A stretch of DNA of 64,000 nucleotides from Rebecca billardiae RCC1528 (lineage: Eukaryota > Haptophyta). The DNA lies in NCBI GenBank assembly GCA_965240325.2, contig OZ251237.1, positions 558,001 to 622,000 on the forward strand. The letters are read 5' to 3'. The position numbers and the translations under genes are program-made. Within the stretch, counting starts at the first letter, position 1. Every line of letters begins with the position of its first letter. Shown here one piece after another: positions 17,107-28,106 of this stretch. Under the pieces are notes generated by a model. It saw nothing but the letters and a program-made list of their open reading frames with translations. It ran no database searches and was not told where the DNA came from.

Positions 17107-18322
17107 ATGGGGGCCACCACTCGCGCCGTGTACCTGACGTTCAAGGAGCTTTCAAAGCCGCCAGGCCCAGTCTCCATCTGGTACAGCCTTGGGAGCGTGA
17201 TCAGGAGCATCGGCAAGGTCATCGACAGCGCGGGTGCCGCCGTCCAGGCCGACAGCGTGTACGAGGAGAAACGTGCGCGCGCTCGTCTGGCAGACCGGGC
17301 GTCGCGATCCTGCGCGACGGCCATCGCGCCAAGGAGTGCGCTCGCCGTGCGTCAGGCGCGGGTGCTCGCCTGGCGCACGGCGAGCGTGCGCCCCGGGTCG
17401 CGCTCCCCTGCCAGACCGGGCGTCGCGACGGCGCGATGGTGCGATGGTTTTCGCCTGACGCACGGCGCGCGCGCAACCCCCGGGCCCGCCCGTCCGCGCG
17501 GCGCCGCGCAGTTCCGATCCCCTGCACCGCCGTCAGCCTCGACGGCAAGGCGCCCACCATCGGCCAGAGCTTCGTCGCACCCAGCGCCTCCCTGGTGGGC
17601 CCGGTCACGCTGATGCCCGGGGCGTCCGTGTGGTACGGCGCCATCGTGCGCGCGCACGGCGGCGGCGCGATCACGATCGGCGAGCTAAGCAACGTGCAGG
17701 AGAACGTGTCGCTGACGGCCTCGGGGGACGCGCCGCTGAGCGTGGGCCGGCTGGTCACGATCGGCGCGGGGAGCTCGGTCAGCGGCGCCACGCTCGCGGA
17801 CGAGTGCACCATCGGCTGCGGCTGTGTCGTCCCGGCGGGCTCGACGGTGGGCAAGGGCGCAGTGCTAGCCGCCGGGTCAGTTCTCGAGCCCAAGGCAACC
17901 GTGCCGGCCGGCCAGGTGCGCGCCGCGCGGCCGCTGCCGCGCGTGCGCGGGCTCGGCGCGGGCCGGGCGCGTGCGAGGCCGCGCGACGCCGGACTCACCC
18001 GCTCGCTCGGCGCGCGCCCGCGCCGCGACCGCCCTTCCCCGCGCAGCTCTGGGCGGGCAAGCCGGCCAAGAAGGTCGCAAACCTCGCCGCTGCGGACGCG
18101 GAGGCGGGCGCCGCGGCGGCGCGCGCGATGGTCGGCCTCTCCGCCATCCACCAGGAGCACGCGTGGATGCCGCTCGACGAGATTGAGTTCACGAGCTGGC
18201 AGTACAAAACGGAGGCGGGGCGGCCGCGGCAGTACTCGCAGTCGCTGCGCGAGGCGCCTGACTTTGGCGAGTTGCCCAAGCTGCGCGAGCGCCTCGTCGA
18301 GGTCGGCGCCGTCTCGTCTTGA
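17107..18322 (+). CDS. Gamma-carbonic anhydrase-like protein (complex I gamma-CAL type), 3 exons
   Basis: Exons 17107-17272, 17512-17915 and 18047-18322 join in frame to 281 residues, and all introns are GT-AG. The product has the left-handed beta-helix hexapeptide pattern (VAPSASLVGPVTLMPGASVW, AIVRAHGGGAITIG, VLAAGSVLEPKATVPAG) and a C-terminal helix after LWAGKPAKKV, which aligns with the WGGNPAK block of plant mitochondrial gamma-CA subunits. The first splice gives EEK-LPIPCTAVSLDGKAPTIG and the second VPAGQ-LWAGKPAK. The usual zinc-binding His positions are not conserved: NVQENVSLTAS stands where a His-containing block is expected, and IGAGSSVSGA where GHSAVIHG is expected. It is therefore probably a non-catalytic CAL-type subunit of mitochondrial complex I. 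Localisation is inferred from the family. Confidence 0.8.
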
Positions 18323-19233
18323 GCCCGAGCGCTGCCAGAGCTCCTCTCAGAGAGTGTCATGCAGCTAGGGGGCGACGGGCGAGGGCCGGCGGCGCCAAGG
18401 CCGAACGGGCCAGTCGGCACCCGCAGGTGTGACGGATCGAGTGACGCTGACGTGCTAAGCTTACTTTAGTACCACCGGGCCTGGCACTAGTGGCTCCGGG
18501 ACTGCGCGGCGGGGCCGCCCCGCGCGCCCGGAATTGTCCGAATAACCGAATATTGTTGCCAGCCTGGGGCCTGGCCGCCTGGGCAGCCGCCTGGACGGCG
18601 CCCTCCGGCAGGCAGCGGAGCACCGGACGGGGAGGGCCCGGACACGACTAGTACTGGCTGTACTCACGCCAGTACGGTAGGAGATTCCATACAGTTAAGG
18701 TTTTTGTATGGGATCATTCTTTTCATATGGAGGTACGTTTGGGTGCGAATACGAAAAGGAAGCGTCGCAAACCCGCCTGATCATATTTCGTTCGGGGCCT
18801 TCGAGAACCCTCCGGCAACCACCCAGTAGTACGACATGTCTTGCTTTTGAAAGTATGGCTTACCTCTTCACCTATTCATATTGACCGTGGCCAGGCCGAC
18901 GAATCAGCACTCGGTTATGCCGCTCATGGGATGCAAGACAGCCAGGGGTCGCCCGAACCGGCGCAAAAGCACACAGTATGTTTTCAACACCGCAGATACT
19001 GAACCTCGCCACGAGATCGTGTTTTGACGAAGATGAGGTGCACCCATCAATATTCGCCGATTTCGTCATTGAGATGAGGCGACCTCGCGAGTTGTGACTG
19101 AAGTGTCAAGCGACGCTTTTTATGTTCTACTTCGTCTAATGACGAACCCTGGAGTGCGCGCTTTTGTTAAGCGCCCTTCCCTCTCGACCGCGGCACCTGT
19201 CCAACCTCGATCCTCCCGCACGGAACGACGGGA
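18323..19233. other. Intergenic, no gene seen
   Basis: About 0.9 kb. The first half is GC-rich and the part from 18650 to 19150 is more A/T-balanced. Short frames on both strands show no domain and no splice-consistent extension. It presumably includes the promoter of the PAS/response-regulator gene. Confidence 0.5.
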
Positions 19234-22200
19234 ATGGATGGCACAAGCACCGCAGCCTCGTCGCTGCAATGCGACCTCAGTTTGTTAGTCGGTGCGCGCC
19301 GCGCACGCGCCGGCGGCGGGCCAGATACCATGCCATGCACGCTCCAGTCACCGCTGCGCGCCTCTCGTCGCCCGCTCACCGCCGGATGCCGCGACGTGTG
19401 CGCGCGTTGCGCGCTTTGGTGCGCAGAGGGCTCGGCCCAGCCACTCGTCGTCGTGGAGGCGGCGACTGGGCTGGTTGTGGCGGTGAATGAGGTCGCGCAC
19501 TCGACCCTTCACGTCGACAACTCGATTGTTGGGCGGCCGGTCACCACGGTGATCATCGGGCCCGCCACGCTGCTCGAGGCAGGCATGCACCCGTGCTCGT
19601 GCGCGGCCGGCGCGCTCGTGTGCGTCACGCGCCACGCATGCGACAAATGGATCTGCCTCAACCTGATCGCGGGCGTCTCGGACACGGACAAAGTGTCGAT
19701 GGCGAGCGAAAGCCTCGCCTCCGCGATGGACGACGACGGGCTCCCCTCGCCGCTCGCGCTCGCGCAGCCGGACCTGTCCGTGCTGCTCGTCGAGGACGAT
19801 GAGTTCCAGGTGCTGCGCGCACTGCGACGAGCGCCGTGCGCGCGCGCGGGGAGGAGGGGGGGGGGGGGCAGGGTTGGGGCTGGCGTGGCGTCTCCCCCCC
19901 CCCGGGGGGGGGGGAGGAGAGTGAGAGAAGGGCTTCTCCGCTGACACGCTCCGTCTCCTCGGCGCCGCCGCGCCGCGCAGGCGAGCATCGTCCGCTCAAT
20001 GTGCGAGGCGAGCGGGTATGCGATCGACGTGTGCGACAACGGCCCCGACGCGCTCGAGAAGGTGTTCGCGCCGTGGGCGACGTACAACCTGGTGCTGCTC
20101 GACCTGGTGATGGCGCCGATGCACGGGCTGGAGATCCTCAAGGAGATCCGCAAGCGCAACGAGACGCTCACCGTCGTCATCATCTCCAACTCGGACGAGA
20201 AGCACGTCGTCAAGGCGTGCATCCACCACGGCGCCAACTCATACATTTTCAAGCCGGTGCGCGAGCGCGACCTGTCCAACGTGGGGCAGTTCGTGCTGCA
20301 GCACCGGTACCAGACGCTCAAGCTGCAGCACCTGCGGCTGAACCAGCTGCAGCTGCAGCAGTGGTCCATGCACCAGCTCGAGGTGCAGCGCCTCTCGTCG
20401 GAGAAGGAGAAGGCGCAGGCGTGGGCGGTGGCCGCCAAGGAGCACTCGGAGAAGGAGCTGCTGGAGAAGGAGAAGCGCGAGCAGGAGGCGCTGCTGCAGG
20501 CGGCGCAGGACCGCGCGGCGCGAGAGGCGGCGACCAAGGTGCGCGCCGCCGCCCCGCTCCGCGCGCCGCGCCGCTTCCGTGCGCACGCCGCCGCGCGCGG
20601 CGCCGCGCGCTGACTCGCCACCGCGCCCGCCGCGCGCCGCGCGCGGCGCGCGCACGCGCAGGAGGCGGTGATGGTGAAGGAGCGCGCGGAGATGCAGAAG
20701 CAGATGATGCACATGATCTACCAGGAGTCGCACAAGTACATGGACCTCGCCAAGTTCTACAACGACGTGCTCGTCCACGTCACCTCGCAGGCGGTCTCGG
20801 TGCACATGTCGGTGGACGCCAAGGTGCGGCTGGGCCACACGGCGCGCACAACGGACGCCGAGGTGCTCGCGACGGTGCTGCCGGAGGACTTCGAGATGCT
20901 CGCCGGGCTGGTGGGGTACTGCGCGAGCCGCCGCACCGCCGGCGCCGCCGACGCCGAGCCCGCCGAGCACTTTGACCTCTCCTTCCGCTGCCTCGCCGCC
21001 GGCAACCGGCCAGCAGCCATCAACGTCCATTTCTACCCGATCGTCGACTCGCGCGGCGGGATCCGCACCGTGATCGGCGCCGTGCCGCGGCACCACGCGA
21101 GGCGCGCGATCAGCAGGAAGAAGGTGGTCGCGGACCCGCTCTGCGAGACCATCCGCCGCTTCTGCTCGCGCGAGACCGCGCACGAGCTCGCCGGCTCGAT
21201 GTTGGCGAGCTCCAGTGCCAACGACCTCACCGCCACCTCGGACGAGGCGCCAGGCGCTGCCGCCGCCGGCCACGCGGCCGCGGCCGCCGCGGCCGATGCG
21301 GGCGCCGGCGGCGGCGGCACGGGCGCGGCGAAGGGGCAGCGCGGCGCGAGCGAGCCGTCGAGCTCGCCGTCCGCCGGCGCGCGCGTGCACAAGCCGCCGC
21401 CGCCGACCGAGGCGTGGGACGCGGCGAGCGACAACGAGAATGGCGGCTCTGGCGACGACGGCGCCTCGGGCGGCGGCAAGTCGCAGCACCCCGGCAGGGC
21501 GTCGGGCGTGGAGGAGCACCTGACGCTCTCGCGCCTGCTCGCGCAGGCGTTCTCGACGATCAACACGGACGGCGAGGACGCCGTGCCCGAGCTGCCCAGC
21601 GTCGCAGATGGCGACCCGCCCGAACCCGCGGCCGCTGTGGCCGCCGGTCTTGCCGAGGCGGCGGCCGCGGCCGCGGCCGCCGCGGCCGCGGCCGCGGTGG
21701 GTGCGAGCAGCGTGGCGAACGCGATCGGCGGCAGCGGCGGGGCGCGCTCGGCCGCGGCGGCGCACCCGCCATCGGCCGGGGCCGGCGACGCCGCGAGTGC
21801 CGCCCGCGGCGTCCCGTCGCTCTCGCAGCTCGCCTCGGCCGCTTGCGATCCGGCCGAGGTGGCGGCGGCCACGTCCGCGAGCGCCGCGCGGCCCAAGCCC
21901 TCAGCGCTGTCCGCCGATGCGTCGCTGGCCGCGGAGGGCGCGCGCCGACGGCAGGTGGCGCGCGCGTACCTGCTCGAAGGCGACCGCTCCAAGTACACGC
22001 CGCTCGGCCTGGCCGCGCTCGAGCCGGACGGCGCCGCGGAGCGCGCCGTGCGCTCGGTCTTTGCAGACGCCGAGCTGCTCGCCGGCGCAGGCACCTCATC
22101 GTCGTCCGACGACACGACGCCGCTGATCGACGTGGAGGCGGGGTGCCCGACGTGCGGCTGGCAGCCGCTGAACCTCGCGCTGCTCGGCGGCGACGCCAAC

Positions 22201-24297
22201 CTCGGCGCGGTCGCCGTGCTGCTCGACGAGGGCGCCGACATCGAGGCGACGCCGCGCAACATGCGGCTGATGACGCCACTCCTCCTCTCCACGTCTCTCT
22301 GCCAGCCGCTCATCGCATCGCTGCTCGTCACGAGGCGGGCGGACGTGAACAAGCAGAACAAGGGTGCGCGCGCCGCGCCGCACGCGCCGCGCGACCCGCC
22401 TCCGCCACGCACTCGCCCGCGCTCACGCGCCGCCCTGCGCGCCGCGGCCGCCCCGTTCCGTGCGCCGGCCGTCTTCTCGTGTGCTCGCCGCCCTCGCTCG
22501 CGCCGCGCTGCGCAGATGGGTGCTCGCCCCTCCACCTCTGCGCGCAGTGGAGCCACGAGAGCGCGGCGCAGTCGATTGCCTCGGCGCTCGTGCACGCGAA
22601 AGCGGACCTCACCCTCCGGAACAAGCAGGGCAAGACCGCGGAGGTGCGTTCCGCGCGAGGCGCCGCGCGCCTGCTGACGCGCGCCGCGCGCCGCGCGCGG
22701 AGCGCACGCGCGCGCGCGCTCTGCCGCCGTCTGCTGACCTGGACTCCGGCCCGCGCGCGCCCGCGCACCCGCACGCGGCTTCGCGCGGCCATAGGAGCTG
22801 GCGGCGGAGCACGGCTACCGCGAGACCGCCGCGCTGCTGCACCACTTCGCCTCGCCCACCTGGTCCGTCGCGAAGGAGGTCCTTTTGGAATCTCTCGAGA
22901 AGGAAACGACGCCGCGGCACGGCCCGACTTCGAAGAACTCGACGCGGAATCTGAAGAAGCAGGGGCGCGAGGGGCGCGCGGCGGCGCACGACGCGCTCGG
23001 CGTCGGCGCCGTGCCCGTGCACACCAGCCACCTGATGGGCTGCATCGCGCCGAACGCGGCTCAGCCCACCGGACTCGGCGCCACCGGACTCGGCGCCATG
23101 CCGCTGCACACGAGCCACCTGATGGGCTGCATCGCGCCCGGCTGCATCGCGCCCGGCTGCCTCACGCCCGGCGCGGCGCTGACCGACCCGCTGCTCGCGG
23201 CGGGCATCAGCCCGCTAGGCTTGATGCACCCGGCCGCGTACGCGGGCATGCCGGGCGCGGTGCTCCCCGGCGCGACGGCGGCGTACGCAGGCATGCCGAG
23301 CGCGGTACTGCCCGGCGCGACCCTGCCTCTCGCCACCATGCCCGCCAACGCGCTGCCCGGCGCCGCGGTTCCAACCGCCGCGCTGCCCGGGGCGGCGTAC
23401 CCAGCGCACGCCATCCTCTCCGCCACGCCCCCCATCCTGCCCGGCGCGATGCCCGGGGCCGCGCTGCCCGGCGCGGCCCTGCCCGGCGCTGCAATCCCCG
23501 CCGCCGCCGTGCCGATCCCGAATGTCGCCGTGCCGGCCGCGGCGATGCCGGCCGTCCTCTCCGCCACGCACCACATCCCCGGCCTGCCCGGCGTTCTGCC
23601 GGGGGCTCCGCCCGGGGCGGCCCTCCCCGCCGCCCTGCCCGGAGTCGCCCTCCCCGCCGCACTGCCAGCCGCCGCACTGCCGGGCGCCATCCCTACTGCC
23701 GCCATTCCCGGTATCGCCTACCCCGGCGCCGCCCTCCCAGGGGCGGCTATGCCGGGCGCGACGATGCTGCGGATGGCCCCAGTGATGCCTGGCCCGGTGA
23801 CGTGCGTGCCCCTGAGCGCCTGCGCGGGGATGCCTGCGACGGTGGCGATACCCGCCGTCTCGTGCTCCGGAGGAGACATGACCGGCGCGACGCAGCTGAT
23901 GAGCGTGCACGTGCCTGCAAACATGCTCCTCGGCGGCGGGCTCGCGCCGCCCGCGCCCGCCGGATACGGGCCTTACCCGCTGCACGCCGCGCACATGTAC
24001 GCCCATCACTCGGCGGCCTTCGCACCGCCCCTCGCGCCGCCCATGCCGATGGGCGCGCCGCCGGCGGTGCCCCCGCCCGGGGCCGGGATGGCGGGCTTTG
24101 GCGTGCACCCGGGTGCGATCCCCGCATCGTCCGTCGGCATGCACCCCGCCTGCTCGCTGGGCGTGAGCGCCGCGCCGGGCCCGTACTGCACGGCCAGCAT
24201 GTGCGTACCGGCTGCGGGAGGCGGCATGCAGTGCATACCGGCCGCGTACGCCAACGTCAACGTGGCCGCTGCGTCGGCCCCGCCCTACGGCCCCTGA
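19234..24297 (+). CDS. PAS / response-regulator / PAS / ankyrin protein with elastin-like tail, 5 exons
   Basis: Exons 19234-19809, 19981-20538, 20662-22363, 22516-22643 and 22795-24297 join in frame to 1488 residues with GT-AG introns. Residues about 70-165 look like a PAS domain (LVVVEAATGLVVAVNEVA, then IVGRPVTTVIIG). Residues about 178-310 are a receiver domain, with LLVEDDEFQ, the phospho-acceptor Asp in NLVLLDLVMAPMHG, VVIISNSDE and the conserved Lys in YIFKPV. A Gln/Leu/Lys/Glu-rich coiled coil follows (about 310-400), then a second PAS-like fold (about 410-545, LSFRCLAAGNRPAAINVHFY). Ala/Gly-rich linkers lead to ankyrin repeats (from about 860, including DGCSPLHLCAQWSHE and NKQGKTA). 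The last ~400 residues are repeats of ALPGAA type plus Met/Pro-rich sequence. The start Met is the first in frame, but an earlier exon is possible. It is likely a phosphorelay or light/redox signalling output protein. No kinase domain is present. Confidence 0.8.
19856..19918 (+). repeat. G-run and C11/G12-type palindrome inside intron 1
   Basis: The first intron of the PAS/response-regulator gene (19810-19980) contains a G run near 19858-19868 and a back-to-back C-run/G-run (about 19901-19915). These could fold into a very stable hairpin or G-quadruplex. Run lengths in raw sequence at such sites are error-prone. Confidence 0.7.
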
Positions 24298-24678
24298 GGC
24301 CTCGGATGACGCCCCTGAGGCCTGACCGGCGCCGCGCGGCGCGGGCGGGCCGTGAGTCCGTGACGACGGTCGCCGCGCCGAAGTGACTTGTAGGTCTTGT
24401 TGGTGCCGAGCCGGAGATTCATCGGTCGTAACTCAGACGTATGATGATATAACGCTCGATCGTCATCAGCAAGTCCGCCAATATAAGAATCCGGAACGCA
24501 CGCCTCACCGCGTCCGCGGCAGACTCAGACGGAGACTTCGATCAGCAGCGCAGCATAAGATCTCATCACTAACTACCATATATATCGTCTGCTCATATCT
24601 GCCGGACTGCGCTTCAAATGATGAGCGCAACCACCGACGGCGCGTGACGGACTTGCTCCTCCGCCTCCTCGCGACCGA

Positions 24679-25630
24679 GTGGCACCGGTGCGCCACCACG
24701 GCTGGGCGGCGATCGCGCTCACCTGCGTCGGGCTGAGCACGCTGGCGGCGCTCCTCTTCGGCGTGGTGGGCGTGGTGGGCGGGGAGGGAGTGATCCCTGC
24801 TGTCAAGGGCGCGAGCTTCAGCGAGAACGCCGGCGCGGCCGTGACGAGCGTGCTGCAGCTCGGCGCCGTGCATGCGGCGGTCGTGCGCGTGTGGCGCGGC
24901 GAGCACGTCGACCCTGGCAAGGCAACGGATCTGCTCCGTCTCAAGCAGTTGGAGGTGGGGCTCGAGGCGGCGCCGCATGTGTTCCTGCAGGAGTGCGTGC
25001 TGCTGTGGCTGGGCGCGCAGCGCGCGTCCGCGCTGCCGTGGGTCTCCCTTCGCCGTCTCCGTCGCGGGCATGAGCCTCGTGCTCGGTGACGCCCACGCCA
25101 ACGATATGCGCATCGCAAACTACCCCGGCGCGAGCGACGACAGCGAAGGGGACGGCGGCGGCGCGGTATGGGCGGCGCGCGCGCTCGGTCCGCTCGGCGT
25201 GGTGAGCCGCGCGCTGCCGATCGCGCTGTTCGGCTGCGCCTTTGGCAGCTGGCTGGCGCCGCCGCTGCTCGGCGCGTTCGCCGTGCTCGTTGCCCTCGCG
25301 CGCTTCGCGCAGGAGGACGATCGCGGGTGGTTCGATGCTGTGCTCTCCTCCTTCGTCTTCTACGCGGCCACGCCCATTGTGGTGCTGACGGGCTACACCA
25401 TCGCGCGCGGCGAGGCGCGCATCGTCGCGTGGACGGCGGCGGTCGAGCTCGCGCTCCGCGCCACCGCGCTCGGCGCGCCGTCGCCCTGGCGCGATGCGCA
25501 GCCCACCGGCTTGCTGGTGGGTGCCGCTTGCGTGTTTGGCGTGTGCTGGCTGGGCCGGCTAGGCGCAGCTGCCGTGCTGCTGCGCGCCAAGGCGGACAAG
25601 CAAAGCGAGGCGCTGATGGCGCTGCGATGA
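24679..25630 (+). pseudogene. XK-related (XKR) type membrane protein, reading frame interrupted
   Basis: Two overlapping frames make one protein. Frame 1 (from about 24679) gives a hydrophobic helix (WAAIALTCVGLSTLAALLFG), then LRLKQLEVGLEAAPHVFLQE, like the LRL-EA-LES-PQL-LQ signature of XK-related scramblases. The match continues in frame 2 near 25045 (SPFAVSVAGMSLVLGD, like the SIALSLLSLSWAL block), followed by several more membrane helices to the stop at 25628-25630. The switch between frames has no plausible intron, so a 1-nt indel near 25043-25060 is the simplest reading, either a real mutation or an assembly error. No ATG precedes the first helix in frame: a stop lies upstream, and the in-frame codon at 24679 is GTG. 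The 5' end is therefore also unresolved. The XKR family includes phospholipid scramblases; the family call is moderate. Confidence 0.5.
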
Positions 25631-26633
25631 GCGTGCGCACTACATGACTAGTAGTACACGGACAGTAGGTTACTGCGCCTCTGCACTTGCAGTCTCAGAG
25701 CAGCAGCTCAGCGGTGTAATAACAATATATTCTTATAATCGCAACATCAGCATCACTATGTATGAGTATCTGCGCTGCGCGTGCGCACAGAACACGACAG
25801 CACTCAGCATTTGACATCTTAGATCCTGTCACTCAGCGCTGGCCGCGCCGGGCCATGACGGGGCCATCGGCAGCGGACGGCCTGCTCACGCCGCGGCGCC
25901 GGCCAGGCCCAGGCGGCCGGGCCCGGGTCACCGGGCCCGCGGGGCTCAGGCCGCTGGCGCAGCGAGCTGCTTACACGTCCCACGGACCCGTGGCGGCTGG
26001 TCAGCACTCGTCTCACGGGATTGTGTGGGTTGTGCGCCTCGGAATCCATTTTGTCTGCGGCCTAATGGCAGCCCACCCGGACGTACGATGCCGTCATGCA
26101 GTGGGCATGGGATGGTGGCGACCCGGCTTGCCGGAGTCCGGCAGAGCCGCCCGCAGAGCCCAAACCGAAGTGCGCCGCACGCCGCTCGCAGCGTCCCGCC
26201 GAGCGACCGGCCGGTGCGTGCTTCTCGGTGTCTGCTCTCGGCGCATCACACATCGGTTCACCCGGCCGCGCGGTGTCATTTCCTCACATCGGGGTCTCGT
26301 CTTTCAGTCGATTCCGCATCTCGCGGCCCTCGAGATCGTCCGCCTAGTACAATTGGCGGCGGAATACGGCTCGACAATCAGAGGAATGGAGGAAGGCATC
26401 GTGTTCAACAGACCTCGGTTGACGAATGACGCTGCGCGAACAGCGAAGAACTCGGTGAGAAATCGGGCAGTCCTCATCTTTCCCGCCTGGCTTGTTGTCG
26501 TATTATTGCGTGCTTGGAACTCACAAAGAGCGTGTGGCCGGCCGTGTGGGGCGCCACATCTTTTAGACAACCTCGCGTGGTCGTGGCGGGTGGCCCCTTG
26601 GCCTGCGCGGGCGGCCCCAACAGGCGTGGAGCG
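25631..26633. other. Intergenic, no gene seen
   Basis: One kilobase between two plus-strand genes. It has an A/T-rich patch at 25715-25760 and a GC-rich block near 25850-25990. Several short frames on both strands lack domains. The last part is likely the promoter and leader of the CRAL-TRIO gene. Confidence 0.5.
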
Positions 26634-27539
26634 ATGAAGGCATGCTGCGTGCGGAAGGACGCGGCGCGGCGAGCACAGGAGGAGACGGTGCAGGTGGACC
26701 TCTCCTCCCTCGCGGTCTCGCTGCCCCCCCAGCATCGGATCATCCCGACGGGCGACGACGAGTTCGATACAATCCTCGTCAAGCGGCGCGCGCTCGCGAT
26801 CGAGAAGCTGCCGGCGATGCGCGCGCGTTACCCTCTTGAGCGGTACAGCGACGCGCAGCGGACTTTCCTCTCCGACAACACTCTCATCCGCCACATCGAG
26901 GCGCGCGACGGCGATCTCGACAAGGCGAGCGCCATGATCGAGGAAACGCTCGCATGGCGCAGCAAGCACATCGACGGCGTGCCGCTCAGCTGCCCGTCGT
27001 GCGTGGCGAACAAGGACGCGCACTGCTTCTTCCCGATCGGCAAGGACTCGCGCGGCTGGATGCTCATCTACTCGTGCGCCGCGCGCGCCATCGACAAGAA
27101 GCCGGAGTCGTCCATCGTGCACATGTCCACGATGCTCGAGCGCATCTTCGAGGGGAACTCGGCGCCGGGCAAGATCGTGTGGATCATCGACATGCACGGC
27201 TTTGGCTTCGCGGACATGGACTCGACGATGGCGCGCAAGTCGGTGCCCATCTTCCAGGACCACTACCCCGAGCGCATGGGCCAGATCGTCATCCTCGACC
27301 CGCCCGCGCCGTTCAAGGCCCTCTGGGAAGTCGTGTCCGAGCTCGTCGACCCGGTGACCAAGAGGAAGGTCAAGCTGCTGCGCAAGGACAAGCACGAGTA
27401 CTTCCGGCGGCACTGCAACGAGGCGCAGGTGGCGTTCCTCGAAGGCGTGCTGCGCACGGACGCGCGGCCCGGCTCGTATCCGGCGGACGAGACGAAGAAG
27501 GCGAGGGCCGAGGCGGGCGCGTGGTCGCTCGCGCCGTGA
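26634..27539 (+). CDS. CRAL-TRIO (SEC14-like) lipid-binding protein
   Basis: A single exon of 301 residues from the ATG at 26634 (MKACCVRKDA). The N-terminal part has the CRAL-TRIO-N pattern of a helix followed by DNTLIRHIEARDGDLDKA, which resembles the LLRFLRAR-FDV-KA block, and TLAWRSKHI. The lipid-binding core follows, with KDSRGWMLIYSCAARA, KIVWIIDMHGFGFADMD, FQDHYPERMGQIVILDPPAP and FKALWEVVSELVDPVTKRKV, matching the YPERL--I---N-P--F---W-----FLDP---KI series of SEC14 proteins. These proteins bind phosphatidylinositol or other hydrophobic ligands. No GOLD or other extra domain is present. Length and content are complete for a minimal family member. Confidence 0.85.
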   Translation: MKACCVRKDAARRAQEETVQVDLSSLAVSLPPQHRIIPTGDDEFDTILVKRRALAIEKLPAMRARYPLERYSDAQRTFLSDNTLIRHIEARDGDLDKASAMIEETLAWRSKHIDGVPLSCPSCVANKDAHCFFPIGKDSRGWMLIYSCAARAIDKKPESSIVHMSTMLERIFEGNSAPGKIVWIIDMHGFGFADMDSTMARKSVPIFQDHYPERMGQIVILDPPAPFKALWEVVSELVDPVTKRKVKLLRKDKHEYFRRHCNEAQVAFLEGVLRTDARPGSYPADETKKARAEAGAWSLAP

Positions 27540-28106
27540 TGGCGGCGCAACCGCGCAACCGCTCAGCGCTGCAGATCGGAGAGACCCAAGCCGCGCACGC
27601 GATGGAATGCGGAGCGCGCTGCGCGCGCCGCACCCAGGGCGTGGACTGAGGCAACGGCCGTGCCGTATGCTCCTCACGGCTGGCGCGTGCTGAGTGGACT
27701 CATTGTCAGAGTCACGCGCGTGATGCTCGCGACGGCTTGCCCGCGATGCGACGCATCTGTGCTTGCCTTGATCGTCACAGTGATCAAGTTGCTGCTGATG
27801 CGTCTTCTGGATGTTACGATTCTAAAACGAATGTCAATGCGAGACCGGATTCTCGGTTTTCGTCTCTACAATAGCGATCGAGTTTCCGGCTTCGGACGTG
27901 ATAATTTCCGGATGATCTACCGGATTTTCGCGGATTTCTGCTTTTTCTGTGCTGACAACGAGCGAGCGCACCAGTTGCGCACGCTCGCCCCCGAGCGAGG
28001 GCTCCATCGCCGGTGAACCGTTGACGGGCCCGGCCCGCGGACGCGAGCACACCGCCACGCCCCAGCCAAGCGCACGTCCGAGCAGCTCAGCGGCGCACGC
28101 GGTCCG
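27540..28106. other. Intergenic, no gene seen
   Basis: This spacer contains an A/T-richer stretch (27760-27960) upstream of the DNAAF4-like gene. No domain-bearing frame or RNA gene was recognised. Confidence 0.5.
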
